A stretch of DNA of 64,000 nucleotides from JAWKOK01 sp963765875 (GCA_963765875.1 CAVXYK010000014.1:62001-126000), one strand, 5' to 3'. Positions 1 through 10,766 are shown, counted from the first letter of the stretch. The notes: generated by a model from the letters alone, not told the origin. Translations and numbers: made by a program.

Positions 1-134
1 AGATCATCGTATCCAAACGAGACACTGTGCACAACCGGCACCTGTGTTGCCCGTTGCCAACCGTCGCCCTCTTCACCTGCCCAGACGGCAAGCGTTCCAG
101 GGCCGGCTCGGCGTTCTACTTCCTCTTGCGACAT
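1..134 (-). CDS. Cys/Met-metabolism PLP-dependent enzyme, N-terminal fragment (cut by window edge)
   Basis: The first 44 residues of a protein that runs off the left edge. They contain GTLAVWAGEEG followed by TQVPVVHSVSFGYDD. This matches the N-terminus of cystathionine gamma-synthase/O-acetylhomoserine sulfhydrylase type enzymes, which usually read TxAVHAGxxPD...PPIxxSxTF. The PLP lysine and the rest of the fold lie outside the window, so the exact reaction cannot be given. The ATG at 134 has GAGAGGA eight to nine bases upstream. The gene diverges from the HdeD-like gene at 359 and shares a 220-bp intergenic region with it. The family call rests on a short stretch and is moderate. Confidence 0.55.
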   Translation of the reverse strand, partial: MSQEEVERRAGPGTLAVWAGEEGDGWQRATQVPVVHSVSFGYDD

Positions 135-250
135 CGCTAGAGTCCTCTCATTTTTGTCTGCGTTGATTCTTTGCGGAGTGTAGCATAGCGGAGAGCTGGG
201 TTCAAAAGTCTGAGGGATTCGGCCCATGTCGGCTAAAGACATATTTCAGG

Positions 251-280
251 TTACAAGCATCAGCAATTTGACGGTATAAT
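251..280 (+). promoter_or_regulatory. Putative sigma70-type promoter for the HdeD-like gene
   Basis: A TATAAT hexamer at 275-280 is preceded, 18 bases upstream, by TTACAA at 251-256 (four of six matches to TTGACA). Transcription would start near 287, giving a leader of about 70 bases before the GTG at 359. The -10 match is perfect and the -35 is weak. Confidence 0.4.
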
Positions 281-358
281 CACTCCATCGTTGGTGGTGA
301 TGATATTCTATTCGTCCAATCTTTCTCGTCGCACTCATCGCAACAGGGAGGACTCACC

Positions 359-922
359 GTGAAAAAAGACAAACTTTGGTGGCTTGTACTGATTCAAGGC
401 ATCATCGCCATTGGTTTGGGTCTCTACATCGTGACACAGCCAGACCAGGCCAGCGCCAACATCGGCGTTCTCGCCGCAGCCTACATCTTCATCTCAGGCA
501 TCACCCAGACCATCGCAGCAAGCACACAATCTAGCAAGCGCACGAAAACTGGTCTGATTCGTGGCATTGCCGGCTTGGTGATTGGCGGCGGCCTGCTGGC
601 CGCGGCCTGGTTCAATTGGGTCAATCTGGCAACGGGCTATACTTTGCTGGCAACCGGCCTGGTGATCTACGGTGGTCTCGGCCTCTGGCACCAATTCTTT
701 GATCGTGGTGAAGCCCCATTCACCTGGGGTCCAGTCATCCTGAACGGATTGCTTGCCCTATGGGGCATTCTCATCTTTGTCTCGCGCATGATGCAGCTCG
801 ATCTGGCGATGGTCAGCGCGGGCATCCTTGTGGCAATCGGCGCCTTGGCCTGCGTGTGGGCGTTCTTGTCCCGACCCAGCGGCGATGACGACAATGAATC
901 AGCAAAGCCGAGTAGTGCGTAG
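359..922 (+). CDS. HdeD/DUF308-like small membrane protein
   Basis: A 187-residue integral membrane protein with about six hydrophobic helices and short loops, ending in a polar D/E/S tail. Length and the GLGLYIV...GVLAAAYIFISGI pattern fit the HdeD/DUF308 family, small membrane proteins linked to acid resistance in enterobacteria and of unknown role elsewhere. The start is GTG at 359, chosen because AGGGAGGA at 345-352 sits six bases upstream. The gene appears to be monocistronic: a strong hairpin terminator lies about 90 bases after the stop. The family call is from the hydrophobic pattern and length, not from a catalytic motif. Confidence 0.65.
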   Translation: MKKDKLWWLVLIQGIIAIGLGLYIVTQPDQASANIGVLAAAYIFISGITQTIAASTQSSKRTKTGLIRGIAGLVIGGGLLAAAWFNWVNLATGYTLLATGLVIYGGLGLWHQFFDRGEAPFTWGPVILNGLLALWGILIFVSRMMQLDLAMVSAGILVAIGALACVWAFLSRPSGDDDNESAKPSSA

Positions 923-1009
923 CAGATCGGGTCTGTTTCGATAAGACCTGGTTCGTCCAGGCCATACTACAATCGTTCCAAATGCTTGACAGACACTAAC
1001 TCGTTTGGT

Positions 1010-1044
1010 GACAGACGCGAATCATGGTTCGCGTCTGTCGTTTT
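1010..1044 (+). terminator. Rho-independent terminator
   Basis: A perfect 12-bp stem, GACAGACGCGAA at 1010-1021 paired with TTCGCGTCTGTC at 1028-1039, has a six-base loop and is followed by GTTTT. It ends the HdeD-like transcript. It is only 35 bases before the antiporter start, so it could also act on the antiporter leader. Confidence 0.8.
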
Positions 1045-1079
1045 GATTGAATCATTATCTAATTCAGGCAGGTGCCTTT

Positions 1080-2141
1080 ATGAAAAAACTGCGATTTCTG
1101 CTTCTGTTCCTCCCCGTCGCCATTGCTGCCGAGATCTTCCACTGGGGCGACCTGGTGATCTTCGTTTCCTCAGCACTTGCCATCATCCCCATTGCAGGCA
1201 TCCTCGGCGAGGCAACCGAGGCGTTGGCCGAAAAGACGGGACCGCGTATCGGCGGTCTACTCAACGCCAGCCTGGGCAATCTGGCCGAGCTGATCATCAC
1301 CCTGATCGCCATCAATGCCGGGCGTATCGCCCTGGTCAAAGCATCGATCATCGGTTCGATTCTGGGCAATCTACTCTTTGTGCTCGGACTCAGCCTTATC
1401 TTTGGCGGCCTCAAACACGGCATCCAAAAATTCGACCGCAATCGAGTCTCTGTGGACGCTACCCTCTTGATCATGGCGGCCATTGTCATCAGCGTGCCCT
1501 CTATGTTCAACGAGCTGATTGAGCCTGATTTCGTGAAGGTGGAGATGCTGAGCCTGACCACCGCCGCGGTTGTGCTGTTGCTCTACGTACTCTCGATCAT
1601 CTTCACGTTGAGGCAGCCGGATAGTGAGGGAACCCACGCCCCGGCCATTGAGCCGACACACGGAGGCCCAGGATGGAGTACGGGCGTAGCGTTGGGGGTC
1701 ATGGGCGGGGCTGTGGTCGGCCTGGGGATCATGAGTGAATTCCTGGTCGGATCGCTCGACGTCGTCACAGAAACCTTCGGCCTGAGCGAGTTCTTTGTCG
1801 GCATCATCATCGTGCCGCTGATCGGCAATGTGGCAGAGCATATGGTGGCCGTGCAGGTGGCGCTCAAGGATCAGATGGACCTGAGCCTGTCGATTGCACT
1901 CGGCTCAAGTCTGCAAATCGCACTGCTTGTGGCCCCGCTGCTGGTCTTCATTTCACTGGCAATGGGCAATCCGATGACACTTGAGTTCAACCACCCCGAG
2001 CTGATCGCCATGGTCGCCGCCTCGGTGATTGCGGCGCTGGTGGCCATCGACGGACGTTCCAACTGGCTGGAAGGGGCCATGCTGCTGGTCGTCTATGCCA
2101 TGTTGGCCCTGGGGTTCTACTTCCTACCGGCCATGATCTGA
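1080..2141 (+). CDS. cax: Calcium/proton antiporter (CaCA superfamily, CAX type)
   Basis: A 353-residue membrane protein with about eleven hydrophobic segments. It exchanges cytoplasmic Ca2+ for protons. Both CaCA alpha-repeats are visible: LLNASLGNLAELIITLIAIN in the first half and IVPLIGNVAEHMVAVQVAL in the second. Each carries the GNxxE acidic motif that coordinates the cation, and each is followed by a GSxLxx helix (IIGSILGNLLF and ALGSSLQIALL). An acidic linker splits the halves. The start at ATG 1080 (MKKLRF) is preferred over an in-frame TTG at 1047 because AGGCAGGTG lies just upstream. The gene stands alone, behind the terminator of the preceding gene and convergent with yjbQ. Confidence 0.92.
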   Translation: MKKLRFLLLFLPVAIAAEIFHWGDLVIFVSSALAIIPIAGILGEATEALAEKTGPRIGGLLNASLGNLAELIITLIAINAGRIALVKASIIGSILGNLLFVLGLSLIFGGLKHGIQKFDRNRVSVDATLLIMAAIVISVPSMFNELIEPDFVKVEMLSLTTAAVVLLLYVLSIIFTLRQPDSEGTHAPAIEPTHGGPGWSTGVALGVMGGAVVGLGIMSEFLVGSLDVVTETFGLSEFFVGIIIVPLIGNVAEHMVAVQVALKDQMDLSLSIALGSSLQIALLVAPLLVFISLAMGNPMTLEFNHPELIAMVAASVIAALVAIDGRSNWLEGAMLLVVYAMLALGFYFLPAMI

Positions 2142-2149
2142 ATCAGCTA

Positions 2150-2572
2150 CTATTCGCCCTGGATCGTGACCACAAGCCTGCGCGCGCCGCCCCGATTGCG
2201 GTGCTCGCAGAGATAGATGCCCTGCCACGTGCCCAGATTGAGCCGCCCATCCGTGATGGGAAGTGTGACGCTGCTGCCCAGGATGACAGACTTGAGATGG
2301 GCGGGCATGTCGTCTGAGCCTTCATAGGTATGCGTAAAGTAGGGCTCGTTTTCGGGGGCCAATCGACTGAAGTAGGATTCCATGTCGACTCTGACTTCAG
2401 GGTCGGCATTTTCATTGACAGCCAGCGACGCTGACGTGTGCTGAATAAAGAGATGAGCCAGCCCAACCTTGATGCCGCCCAAGCCCGGCATCTGTGCCAG
2501 GATTTCCCCGGTCACAAGGTGAAATCCCCGTGGCCTGGGGCGCAGCATCACTTCGTATTGCATCCAACGCAT
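2150..2572 (-). CDS. yjbQ: YjbQ/UPF0047 family protein
   Basis: A 140-residue soluble protein of the UPF0047/YjbQ family, whose E. coli member has a weak secondary thiamine-phosphate synthase activity. The whole family signature is present in order: LFIQHTSASLAVNENADP, then HTYEGSDDMPAHLKSVILG, then LNLGTWQGIYLCEHR. The conserved histidines and acidic residues of the trimer pocket are intact. The start is ATG 2572; an internal ATG nine bases on is an alternative, and neither has a convincing ribosome site. The gene is convergent with cax, with only eight bases between the stops. Confidence 0.92.
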   Translation of the reverse strand: MRWMQYEVMLRPRPRGFHLVTGEILAQMPGLGGIKVGLAHLFIQHTSASLAVNENADPEVRVDMESYFSRLAPENEPYFTHTYEGSDDMPAHLKSVILGSSVTLPITDGRLNLGTWQGIYLCEHRNRGGARRLVVTIQGE

Positions 2573-2906
2573 AGCAATGAATCATCCTCGGCATTATCTC
2601 AGCTTGGCTTCAGCAACTGTACTTGTCACATCGTACGCACTGCCGCCGAATTGCGTCAAACAGGACGAGACGCCAATGGTAACAAATCGAGAAATAATTC
2701 ACAAAGCCCTTGACAAAGGCCAGCCAATATCGGAAGATGGTACTATCTCTTTCCATTGCATGATATTGCGTCGACAGCCTACGTTCTTTCCTGCTTGATC
2801 TTCCGTTCCTGATCAATCTTCCCTTCATGCCGCAAACCATCGTCGGACGGTACCCGGTCGTCCGATTTGAGATAGAGAACCGTTCGATATTGGAAGGGAG
2901 AAACTC
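2573..2906. other. Intergenic stretch, no gene recognised
   Basis: This 334-base region separates the divergent yjbQ and kelch/beta-helix genes. Short open frames on both strands have no recognisable product and poor starts. TTGACA at 2710-2715 has no -10 box at proper spacing. AGGGAG at 2895-2900 is the ribosome site of the next gene. Confidence 0.6.
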
Positions 2907-5900
2907 GTGTATGGGCAAGGTATGACCCTGTTGAGCCAGCGCAGGAACGCCGGCAGTATGCGTGTGTCAAGAACCAGGTGGTTGAGAATCCTGCTTGGTG
3001 GATGTCTGATAATCTTACTCTTGGTTTCAGCGTTCATGCCATCGGCTACTGCAACCGGCCTTGCGGAACCCCACGAAGATCCTAAACCACCGCTTTGGAA
3101 TTGGACGTGGGAAACCATGGATGTCCCGCGCCCGTCTGCCCGGTCGGACTTCGCGATGGCCTACGACAAGGAACGTAAAGTGACGGTCCTCTTCGGCGGC
3201 GACGACAACTGCGCCATGAAGGGCGACACCTGGGAATGGGATGGGATGGAGTGGAAGGAACGAAATGTGGCCGGCGGCGGACCTGGACCACGCAGCGGCC
3301 ATCGAATGGTCTACCACCCTGGCAAGAAGATGGTCCTGCTCTTCGGCGGCGTCGATCGATGCCAGGGCGCAGCCACCTACTTCAGCGACCTCTGGGGGTG
3401 GGACGGCCAGAAGTGGCAGAAACTGTCGATACCGAGCGAGACCATCAACGGACGATACGAGCCGGTGATGGTTTGGGACGGCGATCACAGCCGTGTCATC
3501 CTGTACGGAGGGAATGCCGGGACGAACACGTTTCAGGACACGTGGTTCTGGGACAACGGCTGGACCTATTACAATTTGCCGACAGGGAGCAGGCCACCCA
3601 ATGCTGTGAGCGGCGCCGCCGGCGCCTATCGACTGGGGAGCGGGATGCATCTGATCAGCAACGTGATGTTCTTCGTCTTTCACACCTCGGATTCGGATCT
3701 CAGCACCCACCACTGGCAAGACCATACGGGCGCCGCGGATCCACCCATCAGTCACAGTTCGGCCATGGTCTCCATGCCCGATGTCAATCGGAGCACGACC
3801 GATGATGATGTCATTTTGCTATACGGCGGAGCCACAGCGCCCGACGACAGCAGCTTCTCGGATGAGTCCTGGATCTGGTGGTTTGACACATGGCAGGCCA
3901 AGTGGAGCGCCTACAAGATGGCCAACACGCCGCCGCCCCGCCACAGTCACGCCATGGTCTACGACGAGGCGCGTGAGGAAGTGCTACTTTTCGGCGGCCA
4001 GACGCCGTCCGGCGATGTCAACGACTTCTGGATACTGCATCGGCCTGACAGACGTTACGTTGCTACGACCGGCAAGGACATGGATAAATGTACAGACTCC
4101 AGTCAGCCTTGCAAGACGATCAACTATGCATTGATGCATTCACCACCGGGCGGTGAGATTCTGCTGCAAGCCGGCGACTATGACACCACCAAACAGAGTA
4201 TCGCACAGCAGGCGGAGACCGTCCTGATTCGCAAAGACATTTCGATCTACGGCGGATACAGCAGCGGCCGCTATGTGGAGCATGAACGGTCAGGAACAAG
4301 CCGCATCGTGGGGTTTGAGAGGGGGTTTTCAGAAACCGGGCCACGCTCCGTCACCGTCAGCAAAGGCGCGACAGTGCTGCTTGAGAGTGTTGACATCTGG
4401 TGGGGTACGCACGCGGTCGGCGGCAGCATCCACAATGATGGAAAGCTGACCATCAAAGACAGCACCATTACCTACGGGGCGGCGTCCATTGCCGGGGGGT
4501 GCATCTTCACCACAGCCGATAGTCGATCTGGCGCTGGAGAATGTCACCGTCTCCGATTGCAACGCCTACGGCGACAGCACAGGCCATGGCAGCGGTGCAG
4601 GCATCTTCAGCAACGGCGCACTTTCGCTCCACGAGAGCTTTGTCAGCCGCAATGTAGCCAAGCTGAACGGCGGCGGCATCTACCAATTCGGCGGCCCGCT
4701 CGATCTGACCAACTCGACGATCACGGACAATGAGGCCGTCAACGGTGGCGGACTCTATACGGACTACCTGGACAACAGCAAGCAATTTCAGCTTCAAAAC
4801 GTAGAAGTGCTCTACAACCAGGCCTCGCAACAGGGCGGCGGCATCTACTTCAATAGGGGACAGGGAATCGCCAAGAACCTATCTGTGCTGCACAATCTCG
4901 CAGATCGAGGCGGCGGCATTCACCAAGGACCAGCTATCGTGAAGCTAGAGCACTCACTTGTGGCCTTGAACAGGGGCGCCACAGCCGGACCCGATTGTGC
5001 CGGAACGGTTCCATCACAAGGGTACAACCTGGTGGGTATCGTGGACAGCGCCTGTTCTGTCACGACGGACACCGGCGACAAACTGGGCAGCGCTCAGACC
5101 CCAATCGATCCGAAGGTTGATGCCACAGGCATGCCACTTCTCGGGGGCATGGCCAAGGACGGCGGCAGCCCCATCGGCAGTTGCGCGCCGGTTGACCGCC
5201 TTGACATCGACCGCAGCCAGCATCTCCCCTGTGACATCGGGGCCTATGAGTCAACCGTCGTTGCAGGCAAGACGAAACCGCAGCTGCCCGCCAACACGCG
5301 TTACGTCTCCCACCTGGGAGACGATGCCAACGATTGCCTCAGCCCCCAATCCGCCTGCGCTACCCTGCCACATGCCATGCAAGGCACGCCCTATAACGGC
5401 ACCATCGCGGTCACCGGCGGGACTTTCAAGCCCGGTGATAGCGAGACCTGGTATGTGGACCAGTCCGTGCGTTTCTCCGGCGGCTGGTCAGAGGATTTCG
5501 CTCAGCAGAGCGCGAGGACAACTATCGATGGCGAGGGTGTGAACCCCGGATTGACAGTGGGCAGGCAGGGCGCAGCAACCTTTGAAAACTTCACTGTGCA
5601 GAATGGGTCAGGATACGTGGGCGGCGGCGTATTCAACGAGGGCTCACTCACACTGGTGAAGAGCATGATTGTCGACAACCATGCGCAACGGGGCGGCGGT
5701 ATCTTCAGCCGTGGCGACTTACAGGTGATCAGCAGCCTGGTTGCACGCAACCAGGCCGTCGAACTAGGCGCAGCGCTCTACCAACAAGATGGTAAAGTTG
5801 TTCTGAGATCATCTGACGATGACGGCCAACCAGCCAACCTCTGTGACTAGCGCCGCTGAGTACGCCGCCGATGTTGGCACCATCTCCAAGGAAGCAGGTG

Positions 5901-6286
5901 AGTTGCACGCGCAGAACTCGATTCTGGCGGCGAATCCCGCGACCCCAGAGGACAGTACCTGCGCCCATGGAAACCCATTTGACACTCTTAAGTACAGCCT
6001 CTTCATGGATTCGCGCTGTGGTACAGACGGACAAGACGGCAACATCCTGGGCGATCCGATGTTCGTGGCCCCTGATGATGGAAACTATCACCTTGACGCC
6101 TCAAGCCCGGCCATCGATCAAGGAGAACCGGATGCAGCGCCGACGGTTGACTTCGACAACGACTGGCGTCCTTGCAGTGCGGCCGCAAGCAGTGAAAGGC
6201 GTGTGGATATCGGTTTCGATGAATACTCAGATGGCTATGTCTGTTTCGGGTCAACATTGAGTCTATTCCTGCCCTTGATTCCCTAG
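2907..6286 (+). pseudogene. Secreted kelch-repeat plus right-handed beta-helix protein, two frameshifts
   Basis: A single gene for a protein of about 1125 residues, read in three successive frames. The order is a basic N-terminus with a signal peptide ending near SATATGLA, about five kelch-type blades over residues 60-390 (repeated VLLFGG...DTWxWDG..W and PRSGHRMVY), then RYVATTGKDMDKC and a beta-helix rich in GGGI/GGGL turns, with a C-terminal SSPAIDQG...DIGFDEY segment. It ends in SLFLPLIP. Frame 1 changes to frame 2 at about 4521; dropping one A restores GCIFTTADVDLALEN. Frame 2 changes to frame 3 at about 5812; dropping one G restores LRSSTMTANQ. After both corrections the length is exactly divisible by three. 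GTG start with AGGGAG six bases upstream. It probably acts as a surface adhesin or polymer-binding protein; that role is inferred. Confidence 0.8.
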
Positions 6287-6591
6287 CTCAGTTCGGCACG
6301 GATACCACGGCAGCAAGACGGCATCTCTTCCGCGGCTAGAAACTGAATGCGGATTTCCGCCGGGATTCGCTGGAGGGCAACAGATCACTATGTTTGCCGT
6401 GTTGTTGTTGGCAGAGAGGGTGTCATACGCGCGAAGGCGGGTATCCATTTTCGTGGCCAGAGTGGATTCCTACCTTCGCCGGAATGACAAGCTATAAGTG
6501 CAGACATAGTGAATAGACGCAACGATAGCGAATGCACGCCTTAATATGCGCTATCGTTGCGCGAGTTCAGTCGGCTACTGCTTCAGTGCGA
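6287..6591. other. Convergent intergenic region with repeat and hairpins
   Basis: This gap lies between two convergent secreted-protein genes. It contains an imperfect inverted repeat at 6431-6489 (GCGAAGGCGGGTATCCAT facing GTGGATTCCTACCTTCGC, followed by GGAATGAC), a type of dispersed hairpin common in bacterial genomes. It also holds the bidirectional hairpin listed at 6518-6561. No gene is seen. Confidence 0.6.
6518..6561. terminator. Bidirectional hairpin between convergent genes
   Basis: A perfect 13-bp inverted repeat: CGCAACGATAGCG at 6518-6530 and CGCTATCGTTGCG at 6549-6561, with an 18-base loop. Its place between two converging 3' ends suggests a shared terminator. There is no clear U-run on either side, so factor-independent termination is uncertain. 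Confidence 0.45.
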
Positions 6592-9010
6592 TTACTTTAT
6601 TGCCACGGGCAGGAAGATCTCCTGCAAGGGAACGGTTCCGATGGAGACTGTCTTGCTGCCGCTAGCCGTGGCCGTAGCGTTGCAGTTGCTTACGTCAACG
6701 CTAATCTGATTCACGCCGGCGGCTGTCCAGCGATATGTGGCCTGGGCGCTGTTCTGGCCGCTCGCCGGTACGGGCGACCACTTGTATGTGATCGGGGCAG
6801 TTGCGCTGCCAGGGCTGACGTCGGCCATGTATGTGTAGTCGACCCCCGTGCTGCCTACGCTAGAACCGGCGATAGTAACGCCCGTCAACTCCGTGCATGT
6901 GCCGGTCGGCGTCGACACGGATACTGCGTGCGTGTCACTGGCCTTTGCTGTTCCGCTGCAGTTGGTCACGTCCACAGTCACCTGTTGTTGGCCCGCACTC
7001 GTCCAGCGATACGTCGCCTGGGCAGTATTCTGGCCGCTGGCCGGTGCGGGTGACCACTGGTAGGTGATCGGTGCAGTTGAAGTACTGGGACTGACGCCGG
7101 CCGAAAACGCATAGTCGACGCCCGTTGTTCCCGCACCGGGTCCGGAGACCGTGACGCCGGTCAGATTCGTACAAGTTGGCCCTGGCGTCGTCGGATCCTT
7201 TCGACTCCAATCCGGGTCAGAGCTGTGCCCGTCGGTGGTCAGCGCAGACATCTGCACCGGCCTTGCCCGCTCCATGATCCAGAGGTCACGGACGTTCGGT
7301 TGCGTATTGGTCTGCCACTCAAAGACAATGTACTTGCCGTCAGGCGACACGCTGGGGTTGAAGACGAATTCATTGCCGAATGTAGCCAACAGCGTGTCGG
7401 AGCCCGAAGCGAAGAGATATTGGCGGATCTCATGATCGGCAGTATAGACGAAACCCGAACCATCGGGCAGCCAGGCGGGCGTCACCCACAACGAATTGCC
7501 GGTCGCGCACAAGCTGCGTGCCCGCGCCGCCGCCCACCGTCGTCATGTAGATGCCGTTGGTGGGGGTATCGGTGGTCCAGCTGTGGTAGAGCACCCGATC
7601 ATCTACCGGCGACCAGGCGACTTCGTTGGCGGTTAGCGGGGCGTTGAATAGGTCGGAGCCGATGGCCTCACCGGTGGCCAGAATTTCTTGGGGGTGATGA
7701 CATCTACGGCTACCTGCGTGCCGTCCGGTTTCCACGAGATGCTGTCGCTGTTGTAGGTGCCGCATGTGCCGTTGAACGTCAGCGTGCCCGTATCCACCGT
7801 CTGTATTGGGTTGCACATCGATAACGGCGGGCGCATATTCCCGACAGTTGGCATTGTTCAGGTCCGACCAGATGAACACGACAGAATGTCAGTCCGACGC
7901 CCAGATCGGCGACTTCGGGTACCGTGAATCCCACTTCGTCGTTGAAATCGGCCGACATCGACCGACAACCGACGATTTGGCCCCTTCGATGTAGAGCAGG
8001 AAAGTCGTCACGCTACCGCGGTTGTTCTGGATCGTGCCGGTTACCGTGCCGAACTGATAGCCGCCGGCATCCAATTCAGCTTTGGAAGGCGGGTTGGTGA
8101 TGCGGCGCAGCCCCTTGCCGTCGGGCTTGAGACCATAGACATCAGAGTTGAAGGCCGAGTAGGCTGACTCGTGATTGCTGCTAAAGGCCAACTCGGTGGC
8201 GTCCGGCTTCCAGCCGACATCGGCAATGGCATTGGTGTCCGGCACAGTGCTGGGATGTGTCCAGAGGGTCTGCCGGTTGGTACCGTCAGGATCGATTCGG
8301 TTTACTGTTTTGGGATTGCCTGAAGCGTCGCTGCCCACGAAGGCGATACTGCCCGCCGATGAGGGGACGTCGGTGCTACCGCTAACTTCAAACGATACGT
8401 TGTCTACATAGGCTTTGAAGCCGCCGGCCGGATTTTGAAAAAGGTCAAAGATTAGATAAACCGGATGTCCGGCTTGATGTGCGGCCTGAATGTTGGCCAC
8501 ATCTGCGCCGGTAAGCGTGTAGTTGATTGATAGCCACCCGGTGTCAGCAATAACATTGCCGCTCGCCAGGGCAGTGGCAAGGGTATCGGTCTCTGTGACA
8601 ACTCGCACAAAGATTTGGGCTACCGAGCCCCCAAGTAAAGGTGTCATCCGCACATCAAACTTAACGACGCCGGCCGTGGTCGTTGTGGGCAACCGAAGCG
8701 TTTGGAAGAGGGAGGCCTGCGCCTCGGTGATTGCCTCCATCCCCATGGCAGGACCGCCATCCTGTCCGGCAGTTGCGTCAACGCCGCTGCCGGTGCCGGC
8801 CTTCACCCATCCATTGGGTTCGCCGAACTGGCCATACAGATCAAATCCGCCGTTTCGGATCAATTCCATGTCGACCACCGGTTTAGCGTCAATCGACATG
8901 GTCGTCTGTTGCGCGTGAACAAGGCCCGCAGGAATCAACTGCGACGGCGCTGTCAAGCTGCCGACAAGGGCGACAATCAATAACAATATAGCGCTTCTGG
9001 TATTGCGCAT
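6592..9010 (-). pseudogene. Secreted PD40/TolB-like propeller with Ig-like repeats, broken by one stop and three frameshifts
   Basis: A gene for about 805 residues. ATG at 9010 follows GAGGAG and begins a signal peptide (SAILLLIVALVGSLTAP...VHAQ). Next is a jelly-roll-like region (LIRNGGFDLYGQFGEPNGW), then PD40 propeller blades (IAFVGSDASGNPKTVNRIDP, WKPDATELAFSS, VSPDGKYIVFEW, ALTTDGHSSDPDWS). Two Ig/PKD-like repeats begin CTNLTGVTVSG and CTELTGVTIAG, and the end is EIFLPVAIK. An in-frame TGA at 7889-7891 interrupts ASD/HSVVFIWSD. Frame changes lie near 7850, 7690 and 7505. Net correction gives a length divisible by three. The protein is probably extracellular and binds polymers or glycans; function is inferred. 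Confidence 0.75.
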
Positions 9011-9245
9011 GGTCCGCTCGCTCCTCTCTGTGAACTGTCTCTGTGGCTTCTTCGGGTGGGCGCGACAACAGTCGGTGATCAAGAGGAAAACTTGTTGACC
9101 ACGTTGACCTGTATGCTGCGCCGTGTGCCTTCATTCTAGCACGATTGTCGCTTTCGCACACCGACAATTTCGGGAAGGACTCGGCGCCTCATTGTCTTGA
9201 TGCCTCGCAAAGGGCGCATGACTACAAAAGTCATGCTCAAGAACC

Positions 9246-10655
9246 CTACGGTTGCCAGGTCATCTCCGGATCCAGCGGAAAGAGCGGACGGCGCACGGAC
9301 TTGAACGCCAGACGCGGAATGTCCAGGTCAGAGGCGCCGGGGCTCAGCGCCATGAGCGCTCGCGGGGCGATACGAGCCAGATCGGGAAACAGATAGCCCA
9401 GCTTGACCACGACCAGCTTGTGACTCAGCGGCTCGATTCCTACCTGCCTGAAATCGTCACATGTGGTGAATGGCTTGCGTCCCTCCGTCACGATGACAGT
9501 CACGCCTTTGATCTGAAGCGTCGCTTGCCATCCGGCCGCCGGATCGCCCTCTGTCAGATAGGTTACCTCACCGTCGACTTCAAGTGGCGGCCCGTACATG
9601 GGATCGAGCTTGCCGCCTAGAGCGACCGAGACGCGGTTGCCAACGCCCGCAGCCCGACATGCCGCCACGGCTTCAGCATCGGCGATGCTTGCAACGACGG
9701 CGTCCTTCACATCCCGAGCCAACAACCGAGTCAGAAAGAGCGGAATATCCCCGACAGCGCCGGCAGTCGGATTGTCGCCGGAATCACTGATGAAGACGGT
9801 GGACTCTTCAGCTGCCAATGCGCGTTCAATACACTCATCGATGGAACCGGCTTCGACAGCCAGACCAAATCGCTGGCGGGCATCCCAGTATTTTTGGGCG
9901 ATGACCCGCGCCTGTTCCTCGGCGCTGGCCGCGTTGAACCCGGTCACCACAACGGCGGCGCCGTTCCTGGCTTCATCGGCCCACACGTATCCCACAAAGA
10001 GGGAAGCGTCAAGAATGCCGGCCGCTTTGTCGGATTCTGCAAGCGAGGCGTAGAGACTCCTGGCCGGCTCGACCGCCGTACTGGTCCGTTCACCGGGCAG
10101 GGCAACGGGGATACCGACCCAGGCAACATGGGGGCGACGTTTTTCGCCAATGCAGTGGATCAACATTGACAATGCCTTTTGGCGGGTCTCAATCACATCT
10201 TCATGGGGCGCGGTTCGGTAGGCGGCCAACATGTCGATCTGGTCGACATAGGTTCTGGAGATGTTGCCGTGCAGATCCATGCTGGCCGATATCAAACAAT
10301 CAGGGCCGACGACGGCCCGAGCGGCACCGGCCAGATCCCGTTCGGCATCGTGCATCCCTTGCACAAACATGGCTCCGTGGAGATCGAGATAGAGACCATC
10401 CAGCTTTCCTGCATCGGCCAGTCGTGCCAAAAATTCATCTTTGAGTTGACTGTAGGCAGCAACATCAACTGCGCCACCAGGCAACGCATTGGCCTGCAGT
10501 GTCGGCAAGAAGGTCGCCCTGAAGTCGCCAAGGAACGGATAACGTCCTGAATTCAACAGGTCGGCGCCACGATGGACCACAAAATCGGACAAACGCGTGG
10601 GCAAGGTCGAAAAAGTGCAGCTTTCGGTCGATATGCCGCCTATTGCAATGCGCAT
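9246..10655 (-). CDS. M81 family metallopeptidase (MlrC-like)
   Basis: A 469-residue protein of the M81/MlrC family, named for microcystinase C. These are zinc-dependent hydrolases with an amidohydrolase-like N-terminal half. Family features seen are the N-terminal MRIAIGGISTESCTFS, LYLDLHGAMFVQGMHD, SMDLHGNIS and the AYRTAPHEDVIETRQKA segment. The C-terminal half has FISDSGDNPTAGAVGD and the KVGYLFP-like KLGYLFPDLARIAPRAL. Start chosen at 10655: AGGAGATG is five to six bases upstream and the conserved core begins at once, whereas an upstream in-frame ATG would add 18 unrelated residues. No signal peptide, so it is cytoplasmic. No transporter is adjacent and the substrate is not indicated. 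Confidence 0.88.
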   Translation of the reverse strand: MRIAIGGISTESCTFSTLPTRLSDFVVHRGADLLNSGRYPFLGDFRATFLPTLQANALPGGAVDVAAYSQLKDEFLARLADAGKLDGLYLDLHGAMFVQGMHDAERDLAGAARAVVGPDCLISASMDLHGNISRTYVDQIDMLAAYRTAPHEDVIETRQKALSMLIHCIGEKRRPHVAWVGIPVALPGERTSTAVEPARSLYASLAESDKAAGILDASLFVGYVWADEARNGAAVVVTGFNAASAEEQARVIAQKYWDARQRFGLAVEAGSIDECIERALAAEESTVFISDSGDNPTAGAVGDIPLFLTRLLARDVKDAVVASIADAEAVAACRAAGVGNRVSVALGGKLDPMYGPPLEVDGEVTYLTEGDPAAGWQATLQIKGVTVIVTEGRKPFTTCDDFRQVGIEPLSHKLVVVKLGYLFPDLARIAPRALMALSPGASDLDIPRLAFKSVRRPLFPLDPEMTWQP

Positions 10656-10766
10656 AAGTTCATCTCCTGACGCTGTACGAAATAAGAGATCGGGCATTAC
10701 CAACCTCAATTGACTCTATGAGATCGATAGTTTCTGGCCACCGCAATTCAGTGATTCTGGGATTCA

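Noticed and set aside
986..1522. Long plus-strand frame overlapping the cax start
   Set aside because: Arg/His-rich out-of-frame shadow of cax, with no family features.
3027..3755. Long minus-strand frame opposite the kelch gene
   Set aside because: Mirror frame of the kelch repeats; no start site or domain.
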